Positions 33,665-42,711 are shown, counted from the stretch's first letter. The stretch: DNA of 64,000 nucleotides from Faecalitalea sp. UBA4312 (GCA_002394635.1 DGUK01000068.1:1-64000), one strand, 5' to 3'. Translations and numbers: made by a program. Notes: generated by a model not told the origin, from the sequence alone.

Positions 33665-34375
33665 ATGGCAATGTTAGAAGTTAAAGATCTACATGTGCAC
33701 TATGGTGTCATTGAGGCACTGAAAGGGATCAGCCTGGATGTCAATGAAGGTGAAATTGTCTCTTTGATCGGAGCCAACGGGGCGGGTAAAACCACTATGC
33801 TGCATGCGATCAGCAATATCACACCGAAAAGTAGCGGAACCATTTCCTTTATGGGAAACGATATCACCAAGACCAGTGCCAAAAAAATCGTTGCTGCCGG
33901 TTTGACACAAGTACCGGAAGGCCGTCGTATCTTTACCGGTCTGACTGTCTATGAAAACCTGTTGATGGGCGCTTTCCTGCGTAAAGATAAAGAAGGAATC
34001 GAAAAGGATCTGGATCATGCCTATGAATTATTCCCGATCCTGAAGGAACGTATTAACCAGGATGCCGCTACATTATCCGGTGGTGAACAACAAATGCTGG
34101 CCATGGCCCGTGCCTTGATGGCCAAACCAAAGCTTTTGCTGCTGGATGAACCAAGCATGGGACTAGCCCCTTTGCTGGTAAAGGAAATCTTCCGGATCAT
34201 CAAGGAAATCAACGAACAAGGAACAACAATACTGCTGGTTGAACAGAATGCGAAAATGGCCCTATCTATTGCCAATCGTGCCTATGTTCTGGAAACAGGC
34301 AATGTTGTATTGACCGGAACGGGAAAAGAATTAATTGAAAGCCCTGAAATTCAGAAGGCTTATTTAGGAGGATAA
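33665..34375 (+). CDS. livF: Branched-chain amino acid ABC transporter ATPase LivF
   Basis: The 236-residue ATPase has Walker A GANGAGKTTMLH, the LivF segment VPEGRRIFTGLTVYENLLMGAF, signature LSGGEQQMLAMARAL, Walker B LLLLDEPSMGLAP and the H-loop position occupied by Gln in LVEQNAKMAL, as is usual for LivF. The start at 33665 has GGAGG; a longer frame begins within livG. Confidence 0.97.
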   Translation: MAMLEVKDLHVHYGVIEALKGISLDVNEGEIVSLIGANGAGKTTMLHAISNITPKSSGTISFMGNDITKTSAKKIVAAGLTQVPEGRRIFTGLTVYENLLMGAFLRKDKEGIEKDLDHAYELFPILKERINQDAATLSGGEQQMLAMARALMAKPKLLLLDEPSMGLAPLLVKEIFRIIKEINEQGTTILLVEQNAKMALSIANRAYVLETGNVVLTGTGKELIESPEIQKAYLGG

Positions 34376-34376
34376 C

Positions 34377-35027
34377 ATGTTTAAAGTCAAAGACGTTATG
34401 ACAAAAGATGTCATCTGCACAGAATCAGATGCCAGTATTTCAAGACTGATCGATATCATGAAGGCCAACAATATCCACCGTGTACCGGTTGTTGACCACA
34501 ATAAAAAGCTGGTCGGACTGATTACAGAAGGTACCATCTCCGAAAACGGAGGCGGTATGGCTACCAGCTTATCTATTTATGAATTAAATTATTTGATGTC
34601 CAAGACCAAAGTAGAAACCGTCATGGTAAAAAATGTCATTACGGTCAAGGATTATGACCTGGTGGAAACCGCAACCGAACGTATGTTAACCAATGATATC
34701 GGTTGTTTGCCTGTTGTCAACGATGACAATGAGGTGGTCGGTATTGTGACCCAGAATGACGTATTCTCCACTTTCTTAACCATGCTTGGCTGGGGTCATA
34801 AAGGAGCGCGGATCACTGTATCCGTTAAAGATGAAATTGGAACAGTAGGAAAACTTTCAAAAATATTTGTTGACCAGAATATCAACATTCAGAGCATCGG
34901 TGTCTATCCGCAAGAAGATGGAACCGCTGATTTACTGATCCGCTGTGACAGCGTTGTCAATGATGAACTAATGAAAGCGTTAGAAGACGCTGGTATGAAA
35001 ATCAACGAAGTCTATAAAAACGAATAA
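34377..35027 (+). CDS. CBS-ACT domain protein (AcuB-like) at the end of the liv operon
   Basis: The 216-residue protein has two CBS domains (VKDVMTKDVICTESDASIS, HRVPVVDHNKKLVGLITE, then VETVMVKNVITVKDYDLVETATERM, GCLPVVNDDNEVVGIVTQNDV) and a C-terminal ACT domain (RITVSVKDEIGTVGKLSKIFVDQNINIQSI, given here by its ends). CBS pairs bind adenine nucleotides and ACT domains bind amino acids. It starts 1 nt after livF, so it is part of the operon. A sensor that links energy state and branched-chain amino acids to the transporter or to metabolism is inferred. Confidence 0.88.
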   Translation: MFKVKDVMTKDVICTESDASISRLIDIMKANNIHRVPVVDHNKKLVGLITEGTISENGGGMATSLSIYELNYLMSKTKVETVMVKNVITVKDYDLVETATERMLTNDIGCLPVVNDDNEVVGIVTQNDVFSTFLTMLGWGHKGARITVSVKDEIGTVGKLSKIFVDQNINIQSIGVYPQEDGTADLLIRCDSVVNDELMKALEDAGMKINEVYKNE

Positions 35028-35052
35028 AGAGCTACTCTGTGTAGCTCTTTTA
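35028..35052 (+). terminator. Terminator of the liv operon
   Basis: AGAGCTAC-TCTGT-GTAGCTCT starts right after the stop codon and is followed by a short T run. Confidence 0.75.
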
Positions 35053-35460
35053 TCCTGTATAGGCATCTTCAACCGAATTCGAAAAGTCTTGTTCTAAAAG
35101 CCATTGCCTTTCCTTTTCATTTTCCGGAATATCGATCCGCTCAATCTTAAAGATGACCGTCCGGGTTCCATCGTTACAGCAGGCAATCATCATACGATCG
35201 TCTTTTGTCCATCCTTGCATGATCGATCCTCCCTGCAAAGCCGTATATACATAGCGGCTAATGGCATCCCAGGCTTCCCCACAGAATTTTCCATTCATCA
35301 AATGGTAGAAATCATCCTGCTGCGGTGTTCTTTTTAACAAAAAGGTCTGTCCTTTCTTAAAGAAGGGACAAGGGCCGGATTGAGGATCGGCCAGATAAGC
35401 ATTTTGGTATTCAGGAAAACATTTTGTGTCCAGGACCGTTATTTTACATTCATGCTTCAT
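35050..35460 (-). CDS. TIGR04076-like small cysteine-containing protein
   Basis: The 136-residue protein matches the TIGR04076 pattern in memory: HECKITVLDTKCF at the start, GPCPFFKKGQTFLL, FCGEAWDAISRYVYTALQGG, then DDRMMIACCNDGTRTVIFKIERI. Several conserved Cys suggest metal or redox chemistry, but no function is established for the family. The ATG at 35460 follows AGGAAGAG. Convergent with the liv operon. Confidence 0.75.
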   Translation of the reverse strand: MKHECKITVLDTKCFPEYQNAYLADPQSGPCPFFKKGQTFLLKRTPQQDDFYHLMNGKFCGEAWDAISRYVYTALQGGSIMQGWTKDDRMMIACCNDGTRTVIFKIERIDIPENEKERQWLLEQDFSNSVEDAYTG

Positions 35461-35508
35461 CACACTCTTCCTTTCCTGCTTTTATTATATCCCATTCTTT
35501 ATCTCCGT

Positions 35509-35535
35509 AAAAAAAGACTTCGTTTTCGAAGTCTT
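35509..35535 (-). terminator. Terminator of the sodium:alanine symporter gene
   Basis: The minus-strand stem AAGACTTCG-AAAA-CGAAGTCTT is followed by five U. Confidence 0.93.
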
Positions 35536-35545
35536 TTCCATTCAC

Positions 35546-37039
35546 TTAATCTTCGTCCGGACGTTGTAGCTGTTCAGCTTCAATATCATCCCATAGAGAC
35601 AACATCGGCTTGACATCTGTACGATGGTGCATTTTTCGGTCAACATAATTTTGCGTGCATTCCATAACCTGCGGAGATAAAGCCAACACACCAATCAAGT
35701 TTGGCAGCATCATCAATCCATTAAATGTATCGGAAATATCCCATGCAAGCTGTGCCTGGATCACAGATCCCGCTAAAACCACACATACGAAGATGATCCG
35801 ATAGATAAGAATGGACCGGGTACCAAACAAATATTCAAAAGCTTTAGAGCCATAATGGGACCAACCCAATACCGTAGAATATGCAAATAACAAGATCGCC
35901 AGGGCAATGAACATGGAACCCGGTTTTCCAAAAGTCATTTCAAACGCATAGGACATCAGCGAGTTTGAACCGACGGCTTCGGCTGTTGCACTCAAAGCGC
36001 CGGTTTCCAGATTTACAGCTCCGCTGGATAGGATCGTAAAAGCGGTCAAAGTACAAACAACGATGGTATCCGCAAAGACTTCAAAGATGCCCCACATACC
36101 TTGACGGATCGGCTCTTTTACATTTGAACTGGAATGTACCATAACACTCGAGCCTAGGCCCGCTTCATTGGAGAATACACCGCGCTTCATTCCCATTTTC
36201 ATCGCGGTCATGATACCGGCTCCCACGGCACCACCAGTCGCACTCTTCAGATGAAAAGCTCCTTTAAAAATAGATGTGAAAACAGCTGGGATCGTTGTGA
36301 TGTGCATACAGATGATCGTCAACGTTCCTAACAGATACAATACAACCATGAGCGGAACCAGCTTTTCGGTCATAGCTGCAATCCGCTTAATACCACCAAT
36401 AGTGACCAGACCAACAGCTACAAACAAGAAGATACCAACCGCAATATTCGGAATATGGAACGCATGATGAATATTAGAAACCATGGAATTTACCTGGCTC
36501 ATATTCCCGATACCGAAGGATGCCAGCAAACAGAAGCAGGAAAACATGATGGCTAAAACCCTTCCCAGTTGTTTACAGCCTTTTTTCCTTCCCAGACCAT
36601 CTCGTAGATAGTACATGGCGCCACCGCTCCATTCTCCTTCCGAATTGCGACGACGATATAAAATACCCAATACATTTTCCGAATAGTTGGTCATCATTCC
36701 AAAAAACGCAATGATCCACATCCAGAAAACAGCACCAGGACCACCAATCGCTATAGCACCGGCTACCCCAACAATATTACCCGTTCCTACTGTAGCCGCT
36801 AACGCTGTACATAATGACTGAAACTGGGAAATCGTGCGATCCGATGTATGCGCCGTCACATGCTTATCAGCAAAGATTGCACCAATAGTATGCTGCATCC
36901 AGTACTTAAAATGTGTAATCTGGAAGAATTTGGTCATACATGTCATCAACACGCCGGTAAAGCCCAGTAGAACCAGGGCTGGCCAGCCCCAGATAGCTTC
37001 ATTAATGACTCCGTTTACATTGGTAATCCATTCGATCAT
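35546..37039 (-). CDS. Sodium:alanine symporter (AGCS family)
   Basis: The 497-residue transporter has about eleven membrane helices and the AGCS signatures ALAATVGTGNIVGVAGAIAIGGPGAVFWMW (shown by the TGNIVGVAGA core), MMTNYSENVLGILYR, GAMYYLRDGLGRKKG and FSNEAGLGSSVMVHSSS. It imports alanine or glycine with Na+. The start at 37039 follows GAGGAGAG. An upstream frame to 37069 has no ribosome site. It has its own terminator. Confidence 0.93.
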   Translation of the reverse strand: MIEWITNVNGVINEAIWGWPALVLLGFTGVLMTCMTKFFQITHFKYWMQHTIGAIFADKHVTAHTSDRTISQFQSLCTALAATVGTGNIVGVAGAIAIGGPGAVFWMWIIAFFGMMTNYSENVLGILYRRRNSEGEWSGGAMYYLRDGLGRKKGCKQLGRVLAIMFSCFCLLASFGIGNMSQVNSMVSNIHHAFHIPNIAVGIFLFVAVGLVTIGGIKRIAAMTEKLVPLMVVLYLLGTLTIICMHITTIPAVFTSIFKGAFHLKSATGGAVGAGIMTAMKMGMKRGVFSNEAGLGSSVMVHSSSNVKEPIRQGMWGIFEVFADTIVVCTLTAFTILSSGAVNLETGALSATAEAVGSNSLMSYAFEMTFGKPGSMFIALAILLFAYSTVLGWSHYGSKAFEYLFGTRSILIYRIIFVCVVLAGSVIQAQLAWDISDTFNGLMMLPNLIGVLALSPQVMECTQNYVDRKMHHRTDVKPMLSLWDDIEAEQLQRPDED

Positions 37040-37133
37040 AGTCTCTCTCCTCATAAAAAGAAGCAACATAATGTTACTTCTAAATATCTATATTTAATTT
37101 TACTGAAAGACTTTCATTTGTTCAAGAATATTT

Positions 37134-38267
37134 TCATTTTACTTCCAATTTATCTTTCATTCTCTTTTCAGTCAGTCCCTGCTGAGCCAGCAGAACGTTC
37201 AAGACCGTGATCTCACTGGAAATATTAATACTGTCATCCTGATAAAGGCTGTCAAACAGACGAGCAAAAGCTCCGTTGATAGTTGACAAAGTCTGTTCGA
37301 TCTCCTGTTTGGATTTCGTGATGTTTTCGCCCTGCACCGGTTGTTCACTTAAGTTCCGGTATGCTTCGAGAAGATTCATCGTCGTCGGTAGATAGTACTT
37401 CATCATCTTTTCAGTTTCATCCTGTTTTTCTGGATGTTCTTCTACATATTCGAGGATGCTGCGAACGATCTTTTCCATGGTATCCAGTTCTTCTGATACC
37501 TTTTCATCCTTGATCCATTCATTATATGTATGGATCTGCTTGATATAGTTTTCGCTTTCCTTGGGCAGGGTTGCTGTTTCCTTTTTTTTCTGCACTGGTT
37601 TAGGAGGTAATAGGGCTTGTTCATACGACTGATCACTCGTATAGATATATCCGTTTTCAAAATCCAGATGTGCCTGCGGCAGCAATCCTTCACCTACCAG
37701 TTCCCGTAAATCTTCCTCGACCACTCTACTTGTCTTACCGGAAAGAACGCACAATTCCTTGATCGAACATTTTTCTTTCGTTCCCAAAGCCGACATATAC
37801 AGATGCCAGCGACGGATCTTACCTAGGCGATGCAGTCCACGCTGTCGGAAAAACACACCACTGGCGGTCAGTGCAGCAGGGAAGATTCCATGGATGGCCA
37901 CTTCTGGCAGAACATTCGGTGAAATGCCATATCCTGTCAAAGCCCCACCTATCACCAAAACAAGAAAACCTAAGCCCGGTATCATTAGAGCCGTCCCCAG
38001 GTTTTTCATTGTTCTGGCTGCGTTCTCCTTCTTATCCATAGATGAAAAATTCCCGGCAATCGGCGGTTTTTTCGCTGCCAGCTCTCTGGCTTTTGCACGT
38101 GCTTTGGTTTGTTCGCTCATCTGCTGTGTCAATGTCATATGCTCCACAGATTGGCGGACATTCTGATTCAGATTTGCATAGTTCTGGCTGGATGTCGCTT
38201 TCTGGACGGTATCATGAATTTCTTTACCAATTCCAACCAGATCATTGGATGTATGTTGATTCGCCAT
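37134..38267 (-). CDS. XpaC-like protein (5-bromo-4-chloroindolyl phosphate hydrolysis family)
   Basis: The 377-residue protein has an N-terminal soluble part (to about 85), two membrane helices (LMIPGLGFLVLVIGGALTGYG and HGIFPAALTASGVFF), a winged-helix-like stretch (CSIKELCVLSGKTSRVVEEDLRELV) and a long helical C-terminus. This layout fits XpaC (PF10112), usually found beside TelA tellurite-resistance-like genes. No telA is in this window. The family's real function is unclear. Confidence 0.78.
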   Translation of the reverse strand: MANQHTSNDLVGIGKEIHDTVQKATSSQNYANLNQNVRQSVEHMTLTQQMSEQTKARAKARELAAKKPPIAGNFSSMDKKENAARTMKNLGTALMIPGLGFLVLVIGGALTGYGISPNVLPEVAIHGIFPAALTASGVFFRQRGLHRLGKIRRWHLYMSALGTKEKCSIKELCVLSGKTSRVVEEDLRELVGEGLLPQAHLDFENGYIYTSDQSYEQALLPPKPVQKKKETATLPKESENYIKQIHTYNEWIKDEKVSEELDTMEKIVRSILEYVEEHPEKQDETEKMMKYYLPTTMNLLEAYRNLSEQPVQGENITKSKQEIEQTLSTINGAFARLFDSLYQDDSINISSEITVLNVLLAQQGLTEKRMKDKLEVK

Positions 38268-38306
38268 AGTATTCTCCTTATTTACAGTTAGTATATCATG
38301 AAAGCA

Positions 38307-39176
38307 TTATTTATTTGACAGGATCAGGCCCACCATTGTTAACACGATGCCCATCACTTCCATCCAAGTGACCGGTTCAGAAAGGATCAAAGCCGATGTT
38401 GTAACCGTCACAACCGGCGTCAGATAGATATATACACTGGTTTTGATCGCACCGATCCGTTTTACCGCTTCATTCCAAAGCACAAAGCACAATGCTGATG
38501 CCCCAAATCCAAGAAACAACAAGTTCAGTCCATTCACAGGCTTAACAATCAACGTCGGATCCAATTGGCCATGCATGGCGATAAAACCGGGAATCATGGC
38601 CAGTATACCATATAGAAAGATACGACGGGTTGCCTGCAATGTCGTCATCGGCAGATTACCCACTTTTTTACTGAAAATGGAATATACAGCCCAGGCCACC
38701 GAAGCACAGATTGCAAGGAAATCACCTAGTGGATTGAGGTGCATCCGGGTCCCATTGTAATGGATCAGCAATATACCTGCCATCGCAATCAAAAATCCCA
38801 AAAAGAAAATCGGTTTCAACGTTTCCTGACCTTTTAAAAAAAGCCTGGATAAAAGAGCTGTCAAGCAAGGTGCGATGGCTATAATAATACCGACATTGCT
38901 GGCGGTCGTATACTGCAAAGAGATATTCTCCAACAAATAATAGATGGTAATTCCGCTCCATCCGCCCATAGCTAATAAAAGCTCATATGAAAACGATTGC
39001 TTTTTGGCCGGTGTCGGACAAAGTACACATAATCCGAGATAGCCCATGAGAAAACGGATCAAAAGGATCTCGATCGGTTGAAAATCGACCAGCAGAACCT
39101 TTGTGGATATATACGTAGTTCCCCAGAAAACAATGGTAAAAATCGCAAGAATATGGCCTGTCTTTATCAATTTCAT
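38307..39176 (-). CDS. EamA/DMT family transporter (first copy)
   Basis: The 289-residue protein has ten hydrophobic helices in two EamA repeats (IFTIVFWGTTYISTKVLL ... and LAICASVAWAVYSIFSKKVG ...), typical drug/metabolite exporters. A promoter (39184-39211) has its TATAAT ending 7 nt before the ATG at 39176, which would make the mRNA leaderless. The GAGG before this ATG would then not be transcribed. In-frame ATGs at 39185 and 39209 would lie in or upstream of the promoter. Substrate unknown. Confidence 0.85.
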   Translation of the reverse strand: MKLIKTGHILAIFTIVFWGTTYISTKVLLVDFQPIEILLIRFLMGYLGLCVLCPTPAKKQSFSYELLLAMGGWSGITIYYLLENISLQYTTASNVGIIIAIAPCLTALLSRLFLKGQETLKPIFFLGFLIAMAGILLIHYNGTRMHLNPLGDFLAICASVAWAVYSIFSKKVGNLPMTTLQATRRIFLYGILAMIPGFIAMHGQLDPTLIVKPVNGLNLLFLGFGASALCFVLWNEAVKRIGAIKTSVYIYLTPVVTVTTSALILSEPVTWMEVMGIVLTMVGLILSNK

Positions 39177-39183
39177 AAACCTC

Positions 39184-39211
39184 ATTATAAAAAGTTTTTT
39201 TGAAAACACAA
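39184..39211 (-). promoter_or_regulatory. Promoter of the first EamA gene
   Basis: TTGTGT (39206-39211), a 16-bp spacer and TATAAT (39184-39189) are found on the minus strand. The expected transcription start coincides with the start codon at 39176. Confidence 0.65.
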
Positions 39212-39285
39212 GAAAAAATGTACAGGATATATAACCATCAAAAAGAACATAGAAAAAAATAGGATCCTATGGTATTCTTACACTA

Positions 39286-39335
39286 GATGTAAATTTTTTA
39301 CATCAATTTGTAAACAAATGTAAGGAGATTGTAAA
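39286..39335 (+). promoter_or_regulatory. TGTAAA-repeat operator region before the EIIC fusion gene
   Basis: GATGTAAATTTTTTACATC (39286-39304) is an inverted repeat with 8-bp arms. TTTGTAAACAAA (39307-39318) follows, then TGTAAG (39319-39324) and TGTAAA across the start codon (39330-39335). Several TGTAAA copies in alternating orientation suggest a multi-site repressor operator. No cre box is seen. Confidence 0.6.
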
Positions 39336-40897
39336 TGAAAAGAATTGCGGTAGTAGGAAGCAGTGGTGGAAATCTATACAGCCAGGGTGGCAGTGACCCC
39401 TATGGAATGATGCGAGAGATCTTTACCCAGGCAAATAGTATAGATGCAGATATCACCTTTGTTCAATTTATAGGTGCCGGTCAATCGATGGATAGCATCC
39501 AAGCCAACGCAAAAGCAAAATTATATTATGTTGACAACGGCGTGTTGCAGGAAACAGCGGAAAAGACGTTACAGGAAATCAACGAAGAAGCCAATGTCTA
39601 TGACAAAAAACTAGCGGATATGATTCGTCGGGATCAGATCGACGGGATCCTGCTGATGAGCTGTGATCCAAAAGGTGTCAATCAGGAAGCATTGCGGGCA
39701 GCCAGCGAAAAACAGATACCAATTGCCGGTACCGGCGGAACCTCCATGGCAAATACACAGGCGATGGGATGCCATGTGATTGCAGCCAGTGGTACGACCG
39801 GAACGACCAATCGAACACGAGCCATCAGTGCTATGGCTGCTTTTGCCAAGGAATGGAACCTAAAGTATACACCGGTCATCGGAAATACAGGCAGCGCCAA
39901 GGTACAGGAAGGTAATATCTGGAAACGGATCAACCTGCATGGCATAATGATGTCCAGTCTTCCTGGATTTATTGCGATGGCCTTGTGCCTGGCTTTAAGC
40001 AAGATTCCCGGATTGTCCGCTCTTGAAGAGGTCTTTAACAATCTTGTTGGCATTCTTCCAATCATCCTGGCAGCGATTGCAGCCAAGCAGGTATCCGGGC
40101 TGGATGAAGTCGGTATTGTCGCCGGGATCATTGCCGGAGCTATGTCCGTGGACGGTGGGATCATCGGTGGGCTGATCACCGGGATCATAGCTGGTATTCT
40201 GGCTTACTATATTATCAATCTTTGTTTCCGTCATAACATCCCTGGTACCACAGCCAACATTGCCGCAGGCGGTCTATCCGGTCTGATTGCCGGCTTGGTC
40301 GGTATGTTGATCATTGCGCCAGCTGCATTGTTTATCGGAAACGGCATCAAAAACATCCTTGACCTATGCATTGCGTTCAATCCGATCCTTGCCGGTGGTG
40401 TAGCTGGTTTTGCCATCTGGTTTGCGATCATGGGTGGTGTTTACCATGCCGCCATTCTTCCAATCGTATTGCTTGAAATGGAGGCGACCGGTTATTCCTT
40501 TTTGGGCAGCATCGATATGATGTGTCTGGTGATGGTCTGTGCCGGTGTGCAAATAGCCAATATCATCAAGCCAAGGCGTCCCAGCGACCGTGTAGCCTGC
40601 GTACCGAATTTGTTTATCAATATCGGATTCGGTACCTTTGTGGAGGCAGCCTACCCCTTTATGTTCTCCAGCAAGAAAGTTTTTGCGGGAACTATCCTTG
40701 CAGCCACCATCTCCGGTATTGCCGTTGGGGCCCTGGGAGTCAAAGGAACTGCATATATTCCGGCTTTTATGGCACCCTTTATGGCCAATCCGAATCATGC
40801 ACTACAAACAGTCATCTGTATTGTGATCGCGATCGGAACCAGCTGCCTGTTTACTGTTCTTGCCAATCTGTCGGATATGGGCAAACAGAAAGCCTGA
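39335..40897 (+). CDS. Fusion of a Rossmann-like domain to a PTS EIIC-like membrane domain
   Basis: The 520-residue protein has two parts. Residues 1-195 are soluble, starting RIAVVGSSGGNLYSQGG and containing ILLMSCDPKG, AGTGGTSMANTQAMG and AASGTTGTTNRTRAISAM, with alternating strands and helices like a nucleotide- or sugar-binding fold. Residues 205-515 have around nine membrane helices and a fructose-type EIIC look: GGIIGGLITGIIAGILAYY, and FGTFVEAAYPFMF in place of the GxxxE sugar-site loop. There is no EIIA or EIIB domain and none is adjacent. It may be a PTS-derived carrier with a new energising or sensing domain. AAGGAG precedes the ATG. Confidence 0.7.
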   Translation: MKRIAVVGSSGGNLYSQGGSDPYGMMREIFTQANSIDADITFVQFIGAGQSMDSIQANAKAKLYYVDNGVLQETAEKTLQEINEEANVYDKKLADMIRRDQIDGILLMSCDPKGVNQEALRAASEKQIPIAGTGGTSMANTQAMGCHVIAASGTTGTTNRTRAISAMAAFAKEWNLKYTPVIGNTGSAKVQEGNIWKRINLHGIMMSSLPGFIAMALCLALSKIPGLSALEEVFNNLVGILPIILAAIAAKQVSGLDEVGIVAGIIAGAMSVDGGIIGGLITGIIAGILAYYIINLCFRHNIPGTTANIAAGGLSGLIAGLVGMLIIAPAALFIGNGIKNILDLCIAFNPILAGGVAGFAIWFAIMGGVYHAAILPIVLLEMEATGYSFLGSIDMMCLVMVCAGVQIANIIKPRRPSDRVACVPNLFINIGFGTFVEAAYPFMFSSKKVFAGTILAATISGIAVGALGVKGTAYIPAFMAPFMANPNHALQTVICIVIAIGTSCLFTVLANLSDMGKQKA

Positions 40898-40907
40898 AAC
40901 ATAAGAT

Positions 40908-40950
40908 AAAAAACGGATTGTAGGGTCTACCCATCCAATCCGTTTTCTTT
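40908..40950. terminator. Terminator after the EIIC fusion gene (probably bidirectional)
   Basis: AAAACGGATTG (40910-40920) pairs with CAATCCGTTTT (40936-40946), with a T-rich tail on both strands. Confidence 0.85.
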
Positions 40951-40977
40951 TTCCTTTCTGCTTGCACAAAAGCTTCT

Positions 40978-41643
40978 TTATACCCAGCTAAAGTTTTCCT
41001 TTCCGGCTCCAATTTCAAAATGATATTTCACGATTCCCAGATCCACTTTGGAAAAAGGCCCGAAACCTGCCTTGGCATGTACTGTATTCCCTTTTTGTGT
41101 CAGCATGAACTTCTGCTGATTCATGGCAGTCGGTGCCAGTAAGGCAGCTTCTGCTCCTTTGATAAACCATTCCGGACTGTCATCAGAAACATTGGAAACA
41201 TCTTTCATCCCCTTTGACTTATGAGCATGCCCTGTTTCCGTTCCATACCCAATGGCGATGACCATCACCAGTTTTTCGGTATCATCGATGCGCAGTACCT
41301 CTTTGATCTTTTTAAAAGTCAAGCCAACCCAGCACGTATTCAGTCCCATCCGCTGGGCTTCCAAAACAATCTTTTCCCCATAGTAGCCACATTTCTCTTC
41401 CAAATCCTTACTTTTCTTTCCAATCAGGGCAATATAATTGTGTACATCCGAAAACTTTCCGTAATGAGCCATACGGCTGTGAAACGCTTTGGGTTCGTCT
41501 GTGATCAACTGGATATGCAGACCGCTTTCCTTGTTGCATTCATCTATGATCTTTAACAGCTGTTCTATTGTATCCTTTTTCATTGGTGTCTGTTTATAAC
41601 TACGTACGGAATGACGTTGGCGCATGGCCTGTTCTAAATTCAT
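40978..41643 (-). CDS. Nitroreductase, TM1586-like
   Basis: The 221-residue protein begins NLEQAMRQRHSVRSYKQTPMKKDTIEQLL and has two half-domains, the second with PEWFIKGAEAALLAPTAMNQQKFML. This matches the putative TM nitroreductase (TM1586) form rather than the simple one-domain type. FMN binding is expected. The ATG at 41643 follows AGGGGG. It lies downstream of the redox operon but is separated from it by a terminator (41682-41702). Confidence 0.85.
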   Translation of the reverse strand: MNLEQAMRQRHSVRSYKQTPMKKDTIEQLLKIIDECNKESGLHIQLITDEPKAFHSRMAHYGKFSDVHNYIALIGKKSKDLEEKCGYYGEKIVLEAQRMGLNTCWVGLTFKKIKEVLRIDDTEKLVMVIAIGYGTETGHAHKSKGMKDVSNVSDDSPEWFIKGAEAALLAPTAMNQQKFMLTQKGNTVHAKAGFGPFSKVDLGIVKYHFEIGAGKENFSWV

Positions 41644-41681
41644 ACATCGTTCCCCCTTTTCTTTATTATACATGAACCACG

Positions 41682-41702
41682 AAAAAAGCGCCTATGCGCT
41701 TT
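41682..41702 (-). terminator. Terminator of the LysR-linked redox operon
   Basis: The minus-strand stem AAAGCGC-ATAG-GCGCTTT is followed by further U residues. Confidence 0.88.
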
Positions 41703-41709
41703 GTTCTCT

Positions 41710-42222
41710 TTATAGATATGTTACCGTTTGATCCAGATCTTTCCGATTGGTGTGATTCGGTAAAGGTTGTACCCCTTCCTTGGCATAGCCAAGGTCCATC
41801 AACATCAATACTTCTTCATGGTCCGGCAGATCAAACAGTTTGGCTGCCTTATCCGGATCGAAGAAATTGATCCAGCAGCTGTCCACCGCCTGATCGGCTG
41901 CTGCCAGCAGCATATGTGTGGCAACGATAGAGGCATCCTCGATGCCGGAATTTCTTTGTTCCCCCGGGTAAGTAAACACATTGTTTTTATCAAAAGCGAC
42001 CATCAATACAACCGGTGCTCCATAACGACATGGAGTCAACTGATCGATCTTAGCCAACGCTTCATTGGAACGCAGAACGTAAATATGCTGCTCTTGTAAA
42101 TTCTTGGCGGTCGGCGCTAAGCGTCCTGCCTGCAGGATTGCCTTTAGTTTTTCACTTTCCAATGGTTTTTCTGAATAGCTTTTACATGAATATCGTTTAG
42201 ATATAACGTCTTTAAATTCCAT
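41710..42222 (-). CDS. Nitroreductase family protein (last gene of the redox operon)
   Basis: The 170-residue protein has FKDVISKRYSCKSYSEKPLESEKLKAILQAGRLAPTAKNLQ (FMN-binding start), a CWINFFDPDKAAKLF stretch and MLMDLGYAKEGVQP near the C-terminus. It is a short nitroreductase, paralogous to those at 20.4 and 41.0 kb. The ATG at 42222 follows AGGAGG and lies 9 nt after the flavodoxin stop, so the two are co-transcribed. Confidence 0.88.
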   Translation of the reverse strand: MEFKDVISKRYSCKSYSEKPLESEKLKAILQAGRLAPTAKNLQEQHIYVLRSNEALAKIDQLTPCRYGAPVVLMVAFDKNNVFTYPGEQRNSGIEDASIVATHMLLAAADQAVDSCWINFFDPDKAAKLFDLPDHEEVLMLMDLGYAKEGVQPLPNHTNRKDLDQTVTYL

Positions 42223-42230
42223 ACTTCCTC

Positions 42231-42704
42231 CTATTTGTGCACCCACTGGTCTACTTCTTCCTGGGAAACGCGGCCAGCCATACGCTGTGCTTTTCCAAAG
42301 ATGGCCCCCGGTGCCGAAGGCTTCAGCTCAGCTACTGTATTGCCCATGCCACTGGATCCCGATGTCGCAAAGACATGGATCGTCTTTCCGCTAAAATCAT
42401 ATTGTTCCAAAAAGCTGTTGATAATATGAGGTGCTACATACCACCAGATAGGAAACCCGATATATACCGTATCGTATTGTTCCATCTCCGCAACAGTTCC
42501 AACGATTTCCACACGGCTGTTTGGATCTTTCATCTCTTTGGAGCTGCGGCTTAAAGGATTGATCCAGCTTAGATCTTTCTTGGTATACGGAGTCTTCGGT
42601 TGGATTTCAAAAAGATCTGCATTGGCAGCTTTGGCCACCTTTTCTGCCACTCTTTTCGTTACTCCACTTGCACTGAAATATGCCACTAATGTATTCGCCA
42701 TCAT
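42231..42704 (-). CDS. Flavodoxin family protein
   Basis: The 157-residue protein has the FMN phosphate loop LVAYFSASGVTKRVAEKV, then YDTVYIGFPIWWYVAPHIINSFLE and VFATSGSSGMGNTV, which are the flavodoxin/NADPH:quinone-type motifs. It probably supplies or uses reducing equivalents for the neighbouring nitroreductase. AGGAGAAAG precedes two adjacent ATG codons (42704 and 42701). Confidence 0.92.
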   Translation of the reverse strand: MMANTLVAYFSASGVTKRVAEKVAKAANADLFEIQPKTPYTKKDLSWINPLSRSSKEMKDPNSRVEIVGTVAEMEQYDTVYIGFPIWWYVAPHIINSFLEQYDFSGKTIHVFATSGSSGMGNTVAELKPSAPGAIFGKAQRMAGRVSQEEVDQWVHK

Positions 42705-42711
42705 CTTTCTC

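Noticed and set aside
39335..40897. Complete sugar PTS
   Set aside because: Only an EIIC-like part is present; no phosphorylation-site EIIA or EIIB sequence was found in or next to the gene.
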